Position numbers and translations under genes: made by a program. 64,000 bases of DNA. Source: an uncultured Aurantimonas sp. Its GTDB lineage: Bacteria > Pseudomonadota > Alphaproteobacteria > Rhizobiales > Rhizobiaceae. Below the pieces are notes generated by a model that did no database searches, was not told the origin of the DNA, and was given only the letters and a program-made list of their open reading frames with translations. Location: assembly GCA_947488615.1 (NCBI GenBank), contig CANKZU010000001.1, positions 1 to 64,000 of the forward strand, in the 5' to 3' direction. Below, piece after piece: positions 24,956 through 33,191 of the stretch. Numbering within the stretch: position 1 is the stretch's first letter; each line of letters starts with the position of its first letter.

Positions 24956-25222
24956 CTACCCCCGCCGCACCGCCCGCACCAGCGCCGGGACGCCGTCGAT
25001 CGCCTCGATCTCGGCCATGGTCAGGCGGACACCGAATTCGGCCTCCAGCGCGAAGACGATGCGCACCAGGGCGAAGGAATCCCAAGCCGCGATCTCCTCG
25101 GCAAGGGTCGTGGGCATGATCGCGCCGGGAGCGACGCCCAGCACTTCGGCGACGATCGCGGCGACGCGGGATTCGATGTCGGTCATGGTCTTCATGATTG
25201 CCTCGTCCCTCGTCTCCGTCAT
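24956..25222 (-). CDS. Acyl/glyceryl carrier protein
   Basis: This 88-residue four-helix carrier protein has the phosphopantetheine-attachment serine in AAWDSFALV (Ser49). The W-D-S form is usual for carriers paired with FkbH-like proteins. Helices II and III (LVRIVFALEAEFGV, MAEIEAI) match the acyl-carrier fold. The ATG at 25222 overlaps the FkbH-like stop (ATGA), giving translational coupling; an internal ATG at 25195 would still leave a full domain. The pair probably loads a glyceryl or related three-carbon unit. Confidence 0.85.
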   Translation of the reverse strand: MTETRDEAIMKTMTDIESRVAAIVAEVLGVAPGAIMPTTLAEEIAAWDSFALVRIVFALEAEFGVRLTMAEIEAIDGVPALVRAVRRG

Positions 25223-26940
25223 GATCCCGCTGCCCCGTCGATGATCGTCAGCCCCGTGGGAGCCGCCACGCCGGGCGCATCGTCCGCCAGGTCGAGGGCG
25301 AGCACCCAGCGGCCGTCCTTGCGCCGAAAACCGGCCTCGGCGAAGAGGCCCCGCGCCGGACGATTGCGTTCCATCTCTTCGACCGTCCCGACGATCCGCC
25401 GCGCGCCCAGCGCCGCCGCGCGCCGGCTGAGGATTGCAAGCATTGCCGTCTCGACGCGCCGCTGCAATGCCCGGCAGGAGAGATAGAGATTGCGGATGAC
25501 GGCCGCCTCGCCGTCGATATCGGCGAGAACCAGCCCGACGATGCCGTGGCCGCCGAAGACGTCGTCGAGCCGGACGAGAAAGTCGAGGCAATTGCTTCGC
25601 CGGCTGAGTTCCATCTCGTTGGGCCGCTCGGCGGTGAGCACGAACTGGTTGACCCGCCGCGCCAGCTCGGCCGCGCGCGGCCGGCTCGCGGCATCGAGCG
25701 GCAGGATGGTGAGCCGGGTTTCGAGACGTTCGAGAAACGCCGCCGCGTCGGTCTCGGCCGCGCGCAGGCGCTCCACTTCGGCCCGGCGCTGGTAGAGCGA
25801 GGCGCGGGTTCCGGCATCGCTGCCGGGCCGTTCTTCGGCAGCCAGCAGCGGATCGGCGAGAAGCATCGCCGCGAAGCCATCCGGGTCGGCGAAGCGCCGC
25901 ACGTCCATCGCCGGAAACCGCGCGGCGACGAGCGCGCAATTGACCGGGTCGTCGTCGACGACGACGGTATGCTCCGCCGCCAGCGCGAGCTGTCCCAGAA
26001 TGTCGGCGACCAGATCCGCCTTGTCGGCCCAGTCGACCGCGAGGGCGGCCAAGCGCGGAACGCCGGACGGCGCTTGATGCGCGACTTCGGCAAGCGCGGC
26101 CCGCGCGACCTCGGCTTCGTTGCGGCTCGCCGCCGCAATCACCAGACCGCGCGTCGCAAGGGTGGCGAGTGCCGCCGCATAGTTTTCATGCAGGGCCAGA
26201 TCGCCGGTTTCGCCGGCGACGCCGCGCCATAGCGTATCGTCGAGATCGGTGATCAGGAGCTTCGGCGCGGTGCCCGCGATCCGGGCGGCAAAGCCGGCAG
26301 CAATGTCGGCGATGGCGTCGGCGCCGCGCTGCGACGGGATGGTGCCGAGACTGGCGGCAAAGCGCGTGTCGAACAGCGGCGCATTGCCGGCAAGGTCCGG
26401 CGCGACCGGACAGCGGAAAACGCCTTCGACTGGGACGGGATTCCCGACCTCCGCTTCGCCGATGATCGCGACCGGGCATTGCAGCGTTTCAGCAAGCGTC
26501 GCCGCCACGCGCGTGACTTCCTCGCGCACCGTTGCAATGCCCGAGGCTTCGCCGGTCGCCGCGATCGAAAGAACGACGCAGTCGAAACGCCCCTCGCCCG
26601 TCTCCTCCCGCGCCCGGTCGCCGGCCTCGGCCAATCCCTCGACCGCGACCGTCTCTACGGCGAAGCCGGCGATCGCGAAGGCGAGACGCATCGCGTCGTC
26701 GATCGCGCGCGGCTGATAGGACGTGACCAGAAAGATCCGCGCCGGGCGGAGCACGGCGCCGACGCCGGCTTCATCGAGCAGGGTCGTGGCGCGCGCCGCT
26801 CCGAGCCGGTGGCGCGCCTCGCGCAAGAGCCGCGACAGGGCGCCGCGCCCCGCATCGGCCGCTTGGCAGACGGCAGCGGCATCCGGCGGTTCGGCAGCCG
26901 GCGCGAACGACCACCAGGCGTGGCTATCCGTCGGCATCAC
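25219..26940 (-). CDS. FkbH-like protein (HAD-IIIC domain, C-terminal acyltransferase-like domain)
   Basis: This 573-residue protein has a variable N-terminal half, then the HAD phosphatase-like nucleophile motif LLITDLDDTLWRG (Asp232, Asp234), and VIAAASRNEAEVA and VVVDDDPVNC as further HAD motifs. A GNAT-like C-terminal domain (about 430-570) includes RRVNQFVLTAERP. FkbH proteins take 1,3-bisphosphoglycerate, dephosphorylate it and place glyceryl on a carrier protein, for methoxymalonyl, lactyl or allyl-type units. The N-terminal half is longer than in FkbH itself. The next gene encodes the matching carrier. Confidence 0.85.
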   Translation of the reverse strand: MMPTDSHAWWSFAPAAEPPDAAAVCQAADAGRGALSRLLREARHRLGAARATTLLDEAGVGAVLRPARIFLVTSYQPRAIDDAMRLAFAIAGFAVETVAVEGLAEAGDRAREETGEGRFDCVVLSIAATGEASGIATVREEVTRVAATLAETLQCPVAIIGEAEVGNPVPVEGVFRCPVAPDLAGNAPLFDTRFAASLGTIPSQRGADAIADIAAGFAARIAGTAPKLLITDLDDTLWRGVAGETGDLALHENYAAALATLATRGLVIAAASRNEAEVARAALAEVAHQAPSGVPRLAALAVDWADKADLVADILGQLALAAEHTVVVDDDPVNCALVAARFPAMDVRRFADPDGFAAMLLADPLLAAEERPGSDAGTRASLYQRRAEVERLRAAETDAAAFLERLETRLTILPLDAASRPRAAELARRVNQFVLTAERPNEMELSRRSNCLDFLVRLDDVFGGHGIVGLVLADIDGEAAVIRNLYLSCRALQRRVETAMLAILSRRAAALGARRIVGTVEEMERNRPARGLFAEAGFRRKDGRWVLALDLADDAPGVAAPTGLTIIDGAAGS

Positions 26941-26949
26941 GCTTCGCCG

Positions 26950-27303
26950 TCACGGCTCGAGCGGCTCGATATGCCGGGTGACGTAGCTGCGCTCGACCAG
27001 CCCGTCCGGGCACAGCCGCCGCGCGATTTCGTCGATCGTCGCGTCCTCGGACATATCCGGATTGCACAACAGCACGTCGACCAGCACCATTTTGTATTCC
27101 GGCCAGGTGGTCAGCATGATGTGCGACTCGGCGAGGAACACCACCAGCGTCAGCCCATGCGGCACATAACGCTGGGCGTGCTCGCCGATGATTGTCGCGC
27201 CGCCCGCTTTCGCGCCGGCGAGCGCGGCCTCGCGCAGTGCCACCTCGTCCTCGATGGCCGCCGAGCAGTCGCGCATGTCGGCGAGGACCTGGCGTATTCG
27301 CAT
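26950..27303 (-). CDS. Divergent S-adenosylmethionine decarboxylase (SpeD-like, pyruvoyl enzyme)
   Basis: This 117-residue protein has the prokaryotic SpeD core: AGGATIIGEH, then YVPHGLTLVVFLAESHIMLTTWPEY, then VDVLLC. The self-cleavage Glu-Ser is Glu59-Ser60, and Cys80 matches the catalytic cysteine. Compared with the Thermotoga enzyme, the position of His68 (five residues after the cleaved serine) is Thr65, and Ser55 is Thr52. The missing histidine normally helps processing. It may be a slow AdoMet decarboxylase or a neofunctionalised pyruvoyl amino-acid decarboxylase. The 9-base gap to the FkbH-like gene makes it the first gene of a three-gene unit. Confidence 0.78.
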   Translation of the reverse strand: MRIRQVLADMRDCSAAIEDEVALREAALAGAKAGGATIIGEHAQRYVPHGLTLVVFLAESHIMLTTWPEYKMVLVDVLLCNPDMSEDATIDEIARRLCPDGLVERSYVTRHIEPLEP

Positions 27304-27452
27304 GAATGCATCCTTTGATTGTGAGGACGAGCGCCATCGCCGTCGTCGGCTCTGGTCAATTCGCCCCGCCCGCTATAGTCACGCGCCTGACGGGCCGCAA
27401 GCCCGCCCGCCGCCTCTCGCGCGGCCACAACCGCCGACCGGAGCACTCCGCC

Positions 27453-27977
27453 ATGGCCGACCGTCATCCCGCCCCAGCCGACCCGAGCGGCCTCGTCCTG
27501 CGCGATTTCCGTATGGCCGATGTCGAGGCGGTCGCCGGCTTCGAGACCGCCATCGCCGTGAAATCCTTCGCCGACGAGGCGGTGACCGATCCGGCGCACT
27601 ACCGCAAGAAGCTGACCAAGCTCATCAAATACGGTGGCGACTGGACAAAGGTCGCCGAGCGGGACGGCCGCCTCGTCGGCTGGGTCTGGGTCGCGCCGCG
27701 CCAGAACTTCATCACCGGCGATACCTATGCCGACTTCCGTTCGATGTATGTGGACGGCGAGCGGGCCGGCGCGACGGCCGCGATCGCGCTTTTGCGGGCC
27801 GTCCTCGACCATTGCCGGGAAGCCGGCTACACCCGCATCGTCGGACGCACCGCCAGTTCCAACGACGCGATGCGCGCGCTCTACCGGCTGGCGGGCTTCG
27901 AGGAAAAGCACATCGTCTACGAGATGGACATCGCGCCGGGCACCGGTTCCGGCACGACCAGCCGCGATCTCGGCTGA
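27453..27977 (+). CDS. GNAT-family N-acetyltransferase
   Basis: This 174-residue protein has the GNAT fold: an N-terminal LRDFRMADVEAVAGF, the central strand VGWVWVAP, the acetyl-CoA loop region VDGERAGATAAIALLRAVLDHC (a Q/RxxGxG/A variant), and the closing NDAMRALYRLAGFEEK. The ATG at 27453 is chosen because the domain begins soon after it; the ribosome site is weak. It is divergent from the SpeD-like gene and 68 bases before the radical SAM gene. It could acetylate an amine of the pathway, reversing or pairing with the PIG-L deacetylase in arm A. Confidence 0.78.
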   Translation: MADRHPAPADPSGLVLRDFRMADVEAVAGFETAIAVKSFADEAVTDPAHYRKKLTKLIKYGGDWTKVAERDGRLVGWVWVAPRQNFITGDTYADFRSMYVDGERAGATAAIALLRAVLDHCREAGYTRIVGRTASSNDAMRALYRLAGFEEKHIVYEMDIAPGTGSGTTSRDLG

Positions 27978-28045
27978 TATATCAACTTACGGTTGTTATT
28001 GCGCCGGCGCCGTGCGATCCTGCCCGGGACGACGGGAGACCGGGC

Positions 28046-29224
28046 ATGAAGCGTTTCCTCTACCATGACCTGATTGTCGCCGGGAACTGGTGCAACTTGA
28101 AGTGCAGCTATTGCACCAGCGTTGCCGATGCGGGCGATTTCGGCGAGGCCACCTCGGCCTCCGCCAAGCGGCGCGGCGCGACGATCGCGCTACCCGACGT
28201 CCTGGCCATGCTGGACGGGCTTCGCCGCCACGTCGACGCCCCGGTGATCAAGGTGAGCGGCGGCGAACTGTTTCTGCTGGCCAATGCCGCCGATCTCGTC
28301 GCCGAGCTTTCGGCGCGCTACGCCCATGTCCAGGTGCTGACCAACGGCACCGAACTGACGCCGGCGATCGTCGCGCGCCTCTCCGGCCTCGGCAATGTCG
28401 GCTTCAACCTCTCGCTCGACGGCCACACGCCGGAGATGAACGCGATGCGCTGGCGCTCGCCCCGCCTCGGCGAGCGGGTGATGGCGGCGCTGGAAGCGAT
28501 CGCGGCCGCCGGTCGGCCGCTGGAGATCACCATGGTGGTCAGCGACACGAACGCAGCACATCTTCTCGACTTCCTGGCGTTCCTGGCGACGTTGCCCTGC
28601 CGGGTGGTGCTCATCCCGATCCCGGTGCGCGGCGTCCATGCCGACCGGCTGTTCGGGAAGGCGGCGCGGCGAGCCTTCGCCGATCTCCTGCGCACCCTCC
28701 CCGGCAATTTCGCCGCCGTGCTCGGCCCGGCCGCCTATTACCGGCGGCTGGCGGATTTTCTCGATGGGGAGAACGGCGTTCGCCGTCACCGCTGCCATTT
28801 GACGGCCGCCGCCACGCAATTGTTCGACACCGGCGCGATCACCCCCTGCCCGGTCGGCTGGACGGCCGAGATCGCCAATGTCCGCCGCGATGGCATCGAC
28901 GCCGCGAGCGCGGTGATCGGCGAGCACAAGCTCTACGATCTGATGCAACGGGACCCGCCACGGGTGCCGGTCTGCCGCACCTGCTTCAGCCAGGCGGATG
29001 TTCTCAACCTTTATCTCGACGGCGCGATCGAACTGGAGGAGTTGGCGGTCATGCCACTGTTCGCCGCGCCGGCGGCACGGCAAAGGCTGATCGAACTGAA
29101 GGCGACCCGAACGCAAGCGTTTCAGGCGCCCGCCGGAGCCCGCGCGAGATTTGCCTCGCCGACGGGATCGGCGCCGGCCGGATCGGGCGCGGCGTCGGCC
29201 GTGGCCATCGCGGCCGAACGGTAG
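28046..29224 (+). CDS. Radical SAM enzyme with C-terminal cysteines (SPASM/twitch-like)
   Basis: This 392-residue protein starts with the 4Fe-4S cluster motif CNLKCSYC (Cys16, Cys20, Cys23). IKVSGGE, LTNGTEL and FNLSLDGHTPEMNAMR follow, as in the SPASM subfamily. Further cysteines near the C-terminal third (RCHLTAAAT, CPVGW, CRTCF) could hold an auxiliary cluster. SPASM proteins modify peptides or carrier-bound substrates. A 103-base tail overlaps the next gene, which is convergent. The GGTTGT-containing element sits 46-55 bases upstream of its ATG. With two small peptides in arm A, a peptide substrate is possible. Confidence 0.82.
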   Translation: MKRFLYHDLIVAGNWCNLKCSYCTSVADAGDFGEATSASAKRRGATIALPDVLAMLDGLRRHVDAPVIKVSGGELFLLANAADLVAELSARYAHVQVLTNGTELTPAIVARLSGLGNVGFNLSLDGHTPEMNAMRWRSPRLGERVMAALEAIAAAGRPLEITMVVSDTNAAHLLDFLAFLATLPCRVVLIPIPVRGVHADRLFGKAARRAFADLLRTLPGNFAAVLGPAAYYRRLADFLDGENGVRRHRCHLTAAATQLFDTGAITPCPVGWTAEIANVRRDGIDAASAVIGEHKLYDLMQRDPPRVPVCRTCFSQADVLNLYLDGAIELEELAVMPLFAAPAARQRLIELKATRTQAFQAPAGARARFASPTGSAPAGSGAASAVAIAAER

Positions 29225-30039
29225 ACCACCCGCCTGGCCCCGACGGCCAGAAGCCGCGCCGCCGCGTCGATCGTGTCGCAGGTCGGCAGCAAGGTCAGCA
29301 CCAGACAATCGGCCAGCCAGGGTGGGCTGACGCCATCGAGGTCTTGGTGGCCGATGTCGCCCGCGACGTGGCGGCAAAGCTGGTCGGCCCGTTGCCAATC
29401 GCCCTCGTCGCACGCGCGCAGCATCGCCGCGAACAGGGCCGGGCGCGGCGCCAGCACGACGGCGAAATCCGCCAGCCGCCGCAGCCGCTCCGGTTCGACA
29501 TCGAACGCCGCGCCGCCCGCCCCGGCGTTCTCGGACAGCGCCACGGCGGCGCCCGTCGCCGCGATCAATCCCTGCACGGTTCCGTTGCGCATCAGCCGGT
29601 CGGCGAAGAACAGCCGGGTGCGCGGCGACAGGCGGCGATCGGGGTCGGCGCGTCTGGCCACCTGGCGCAGGTCGAGCGGCTCGAACGCCAGGCTGGCAAA
29701 CGTGTCGGGGATCGTGAAAGGCAGATAGGCGAGCGCCAGCGCCATGCCGGCCAGTTCCGCCCCGGCGCCCGGCGCCGCCTGGGCAAGCCGTTCCGCGCAG
29801 ACCTCGAGGCGTGTCTCCTCGCTGTGCAGCAGACCCGCCAGGGCACCGGCATCGAAGCGCCCGCTGGCCAGCGCCTCGCAGGCGGCGGCGAGGACGCCGA
29901 GTTGCCGACCGTCGCGCTCCGATATCATATCCGAAAAGACATGCCCCCGATCGACGATCTGCTGCTTGGCGGCGAATTCGCGCAGCATCGAACGGCCCCA
30001 GGCGGGCCGGAGGCGGTCGGTCGGAACCGGAATCATCAA
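29122..30039 (-). CDS. Unrecognised helical protein of 305 residues
   Basis: I do not recognise this protein. It is soluble-looking, rich in Ala, Leu, Arg and Asp, and predicted nearly all alpha helix. Repeated short leucine/alanine helices occur (for example LGVLAAACEALASGRF and RPALFAAMLRACDEGDW). A cysteine-containing stretch (WLADCLVLTLLPTCDT) is near the C-terminus, which ends in a low-complexity Ala/Pro/Asp tail. The last 103 bases overlap the radical SAM gene in opposite orientation. It is divergent from the carrier protein at 30137, sharing the palindrome at 30063-30098. It could be an oxygenase-like helical enzyme or a scaffold. Confidence 0.6.
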   Translation of the reverse strand: MMIPVPTDRLRPAWGRSMLREFAAKQQIVDRGHVFSDMISERDGRQLGVLAAACEALASGRFDAGALAGLLHSEETRLEVCAERLAQAAPGAGAELAGMALALAYLPFTIPDTFASLAFEPLDLRQVARRADPDRRLSPRTRLFFADRLMRNGTVQGLIAATGAAVALSENAGAGGAAFDVEPERLRRLADFAVVLAPRPALFAAMLRACDEGDWQRADQLCRHVAGDIGHQDLDGVSPPWLADCLVLTLLPTCDTIDAAARLLAVGARRVVYRSAAMATADAAPDPAGADPVGEANLARAPAGA

Positions 30040-30062
30040 ACCTTAGGCCTCATCCCCTTATG

Positions 30063-30098
30063 CTATCTCCGGTTGTATATTTATGCAACCGAAGATAG
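30063..30098. promoter_or_regulatory. 13-bp inverted repeat in a divergent promoter region
   Basis: CTATCTCCGGTTG (30063-30075) faces CAACCGAAGATAG (30086-30098) with one mismatch. The AT-rich 10-base spacer is TATATTTATG. It lies between the divergent unknown gene (start 30039) and the carrier-protein gene (30137). A similar GGTTGTTATT is at 27991-28000 before the radical SAM gene, and GGTTGTGTA on the minus strand at about 35943-35951 before the decarboxylase. This suggests a shared operator. Confidence 0.5.
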
Positions 30099-30136
30099 TG
30101 TTTTCGTTGGATGTGTCGGAAAGATGGGTGAGCGGC

Positions 30137-30451
30137 ATGGAAACCAATCAGGACGGAATCGCGGCGCGGGAACTGGAAGAGCAGTTGGCGACGATCCTTG
30201 AGGATCTGTGCGCTCCGAACGAGATGGTCCGGCGGGACGCCGACCTGCGCACCGACAGTTTCGGCGCGATCGGGCTGACGTCCGTCGATTATCTGGAGTT
30301 CATCCTCAACGTGGAGACCGCGTTGAACATCGACGTGCCGGATGAAGCGCTGATGGACCCCGCCCTCGCCTCCGTGCGGCTGTGGGCCGACTATCTCGCC
30401 CGGCACCGCGACGAACTGGCGACGCCGCTGGTCGGCGCCGCGACGGCCTAG
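30137..30451 (+). CDS. Acyl carrier protein, second copy
   Basis: This 104-residue protein has the carrier fold with the attachment serine in GLTSVDYLEFI (Ser49), followed by helices LNVETALNIDVP and LASVRLWADYLARH. It has T-S instead of the usual D-S. The ATG at 30137 fits the fold start better than one at 30083. Its stop, TAG, is directly followed by the ATG of the B12-type radical SAM gene, so the two are co-translated. The carrier may hold the substrate for that enzyme. Confidence 0.8.
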   Translation: METNQDGIAARELEEQLATILEDLCAPNEMVRRDADLRTDSFGAIGLTSVDYLEFILNVETALNIDVPDEALMDPALASVRLWADYLARHRDELATPLVGAATA

Positions 30452-32257
30452 ATGGCCTGCGCCCCGCTTCGGGTCGCGCTGGTGGGCCCGCGCGAGGAGC
30501 CCTTCGCCGACGACCCCGACCGCGAGCATCGCGAGCGTATGCTGCGCAGCTTCGAGGATATCTGCCGGGACATCGTCACCTTCGGCACCGACTACACCCT
30601 GTCGCGCGAGTTTCTCGGCATCGAATATCTGGCGGCGACGCTGCGCCGGGAAGGCCGTCAGGTGGCCGTCGTCGGCGCCGGCAATGAAGGGCTCGACGAC
30701 AAGGCGCTGATAGCGCGGCTCACCGCCTTCGCGCCCGATCTCGCCGGCTTCTCGCTGCTCTACGATTTGCAATTGAAGAGCGCGCTGACCGCCGCGCGGA
30801 CCCTGAAGCGCGCAAGGCCCGAGACATTCATCGTCTTCGGCGGACCGCTGGCCTCGGCGATTTCGGCGCTGCTGCTGGAAACCTTTCCGTTCATCGACGC
30901 CGTCGTCGAGGGCGAAGGCGAAGCGGCGATCGCGCGGCTGGCCGACGCGGTCGAGGGGCGCCGCGCGCTGGACGCGGTTCCATCGCTGGTGCGCCGCTCG
31001 GACGGCGGCATCGTCAAGCAGTCGCGCGCGACGCCGGCCGATCTCGACACGCTGCCGCATCCCGCCCGCGACATCATCGCCGCGATCCGCCAGCGCGGCC
31101 TGCCGGTGCCGAGCGCCTATCTGACGACCTCGCGCGGCTGCAAGGCATTCTGTACCTTCTGCACTGTGCCGAACGTCGTGCGCGGCATGAAGGACGGCGT
31201 CTACCGGATGCGCGACCCGCGCGACGTGGTCGACGAGATCGAGGCGGTGGCGCGCGACCATGGCGTGACTCGCTTCTACATGGCCGACGACAATTTCCTC
31301 GGCTATGGCGAGGCTAGCAACCGGCGGATGCTGGCTTTCGCCGACGAGATTCTGGCGCGCGGCCTCAAGATCAATTTCCATGCCGAATGCCGTGTCGATT
31401 CCCTCGTGCCGGAGACGCTGGTCCGGCTGCGCGAAGCAGGCTTCGACCAGATCCTGTTCGGCCTCGAATCCGGTTCCGCCAAGACGCTGAAGCGCTGGGC
31501 CAAGGGCCAGACCGTGGAAGAGAACGAAGCGGCCGTGACGCTGGCGCGGGATCTCAAGCTCGACCTGATGCCGAGTATGATCCTGCTCGACTGGGAGTCC
31601 GGTCTCGACGAGGTCGAGGAGAGTATCGGCTTCATCGAGCGCACGCGGCTGTGGCGCTCGAACCAGCCGCTATGGCTGGTCAACCGGCTGAAGGTGCATT
31701 GCGGCACCGCCGCCGCGCGGCGTTACGACAATGTCCGGGGCAAGCCGGATTTGCCGCCGGTCGATGCCGGCGACGCCGACAGCCTGGCGCGATGGTGCGC
31801 CGCCGCGACCTATCAGCGAACGCCGATCGAAGACCCTCATGTCGCGGCATTCTGGTCGGCGCTGAACGGCGAGGCGAACCGCTGGTCGGTGCTGATCGAC
31901 GAGGTACTGCCGCCGCTGCTCAAGACGCTGCGGGAGACATCGCGCGACACCGGCCGGGGCGAGGCTCTGGCCCGCATCAAAAGGATCGCGACGTTCCGGC
32001 GCTCCGTCGGCGGCGCGCTCGCCGGGCTGATGCGGCGACTGGTCGACGCCGCGCGGGAACAGAAAGAAGCCGGCCATCGTGCCGAACCCCTCGACGCCGT
32101 GGCCCAGCGCTTCGTCGCCAAATTCGAGACCGAGTTGTTTCCCGAGGGGCTCGACACCTGGCTCGCGCCAAAGCCGACGGGTTTCATCGCGATGCCGGGT
32201 GCGATCTCGCGGCCGCCAGCGCCCCCGGCCGAGGCCATGCCGGCGGAGATCGGCTAG
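30452..32257 (+). CDS. B12-binding-domain radical SAM enzyme
   Basis: This 601-residue protein has an N-terminal Rossmann-like B12-binding region (about 5-155, with FGGPLAS and VEGEGEAA). A radical SAM core follows with TSRGCKAFCTFC (Cys230, Cys234, Cys237), MADDNFL, and FGLESGSAKTLKRW. A long C-terminal region (about 420-600) has no recognised domain. Such proteins carry out methylation, ring contraction or C-C bond formation with cobalamin. A DxHxxG motif is not evident, so the cobalamin may bind base-on or the domain may be vestigial. It is joined to a carrier protein in front and a glycosyltransferase behind (4-base gap). Confidence 0.83.
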   Translation: MACAPLRVALVGPREEPFADDPDREHRERMLRSFEDICRDIVTFGTDYTLSREFLGIEYLAATLRREGRQVAVVGAGNEGLDDKALIARLTAFAPDLAGFSLLYDLQLKSALTAARTLKRARPETFIVFGGPLASAISALLLETFPFIDAVVEGEGEAAIARLADAVEGRRALDAVPSLVRRSDGGIVKQSRATPADLDTLPHPARDIIAAIRQRGLPVPSAYLTTSRGCKAFCTFCTVPNVVRGMKDGVYRMRDPRDVVDEIEAVARDHGVTRFYMADDNFLGYGEASNRRMLAFADEILARGLKINFHAECRVDSLVPETLVRLREAGFDQILFGLESGSAKTLKRWAKGQTVEENEAAVTLARDLKLDLMPSMILLDWESGLDEVEESIGFIERTRLWRSNQPLWLVNRLKVHCGTAAARRYDNVRGKPDLPPVDAGDADSLARWCAAATYQRTPIEDPHVAAFWSALNGEANRWSVLIDEVLPPLLKTLRETSRDTGRGEALARIKRIATFRRSVGGALAGLMRRLVDAAREQKEAGHRAEPLDAVAQRFVAKFETELFPEGLDTWLAPKPTGFIAMPGAISRPPAPPAEAMPAEIG

Positions 32258-32261
32258 GCGA

Positions 32262-33191
32262 ATGGGCGTTCCCGACCTGTCGGTGATCATCCCGACATCG
32301 GGTAAGCCGGAGCGGCTCGTGCTGGCGCTGCATTCGCTGATCCCGCAGACGCTGTGTCCGGGGCGCTTCGAGACCATCGTCGTCGCCGACGGACCGGCCC
32401 CCGGTACCGGGGCGGCAGTGGAGGTGGCCCGCGCGGCGGGGCTGCCGGTCCGCCTCGTCCGGACACCAGTGCTCGGTCAGGCGGCGGCGCGCAATCGCGG
32501 CGCGGCCGCCGCGCGCGCCCTGGCGCTCCTGTTCATGGACGACGACGTGCTGCTGTCACCGGACTATCTTGAGACCGCGCTCGCCCATCTTGCTGACCGA
32601 GCGAACCGCGTGGTCCGCGCGCCGGTCTATCTGCTGCGCTATCTGGCGCCGTTCCGCGATCCCGAACGCGGCATTCGCTATGACGGGCAGACGCAGGATC
32701 CCGGCGCGGCGATGACGCGGCGTCTCGTGTCCCGCCAAGCCATCGTCGAGGACTGGCCGTCGATCGCCCGTCAATGCCTCCACCGCAACCGGTTCGAGCG
32801 GCTGGTGAGCGACACGCTAGTCAACGGTCCGGCCGCCCATCGCTGGCTCGGCTATTCCGGGTCCGGCGTCGCGCTCGCCAAGCCGCTGTTCGAGGCGGCC
32901 GGCGGTTACGACGAGGGCTTCGGCTTTCGCTGGGGCGCGGAGGCGATCGAACTCGGCTACCGGCTGATGCGGCGCGGCGCGGAATTTCGCGACGTGCCCG
33001 GCATCTTCTCGGCCCATATGGACCACCCGCGCGGCGCGTCCCTCGACAGTTTCGCGGCGAGCTTAGAGCATTTCTTCGACAAGCACCGCGACCCGGCGAT
33101 CCGCGCGGTCGAGCGGCTGATCCTCGGAGAAGATCGGAGGCCGGGCAGTCTGTCCGTCTCAGGCGCCATGCCCGCGATCAAGGAAATCTGA
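32262..33191 (+). CDS. Family 2 glycosyltransferase
   Basis: This 309-residue protein has the GT-A entry strand LSVIIPTSGKPERLVLAL, the DxD-type metal site LFMDDDVLLS, and the acceptor region ending with GFGFRWGAEAIELGYRL and a histidine-containing GIFSAHMDHP. No transmembrane segment is obvious, so it is cytoplasmic. It could add the amino-sugar built by arm A enzymes to the carrier- or peptide-bound product. The ATG at 32262 follows the radical SAM stop by four bases. Its last 33 bases overlap the convergent aminotransferase gene. Confidence 0.85.
   Translation: MGVPDLSVIIPTSGKPERLVLALHSLIPQTLCPGRFETIVVADGPAPGTGAAVEVARAAGLPVRLVRTPVLGQAAARNRGAAAARALALLFMDDDVLLSPDYLETALAHLADRANRVVRAPVYLLRYLAPFRDPERGIRYDGQTQDPGAAMTRRLVSRQAIVEDWPSIARQCLHRNRFERLVSDTLVNGPAAHRWLGYSGSGVALAKPLFEAAGGYDEGFGFRWGAEAIELGYRLMRRGAEFRDVPGIFSAHMDHPRGASLDSFAASLEHFFDKHRDPAIRAVERLILGEDRRPGSLSVSGAMPAIKEI

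Noticed and set aside
23715..25085. A 456-codon minus-strand frame upstream of the Hsp20 genes
   Set aside because: It crosses inverted repeats, lacks a ribosome site and has no recognisable domain, so I treat the region as non-coding.
30083..30136. Upstream ATG of the second carrier protein at 30083
   Set aside because: It lies within the palindromic regulatory region, and the carrier fold begins after the ATG at 30137.
28090..30201. A 703-codon + strand frame across the radical SAM gene and the unknown protein
   Set aside because: Its composition is arginine-rich and it crosses the better supported frames in another phase.
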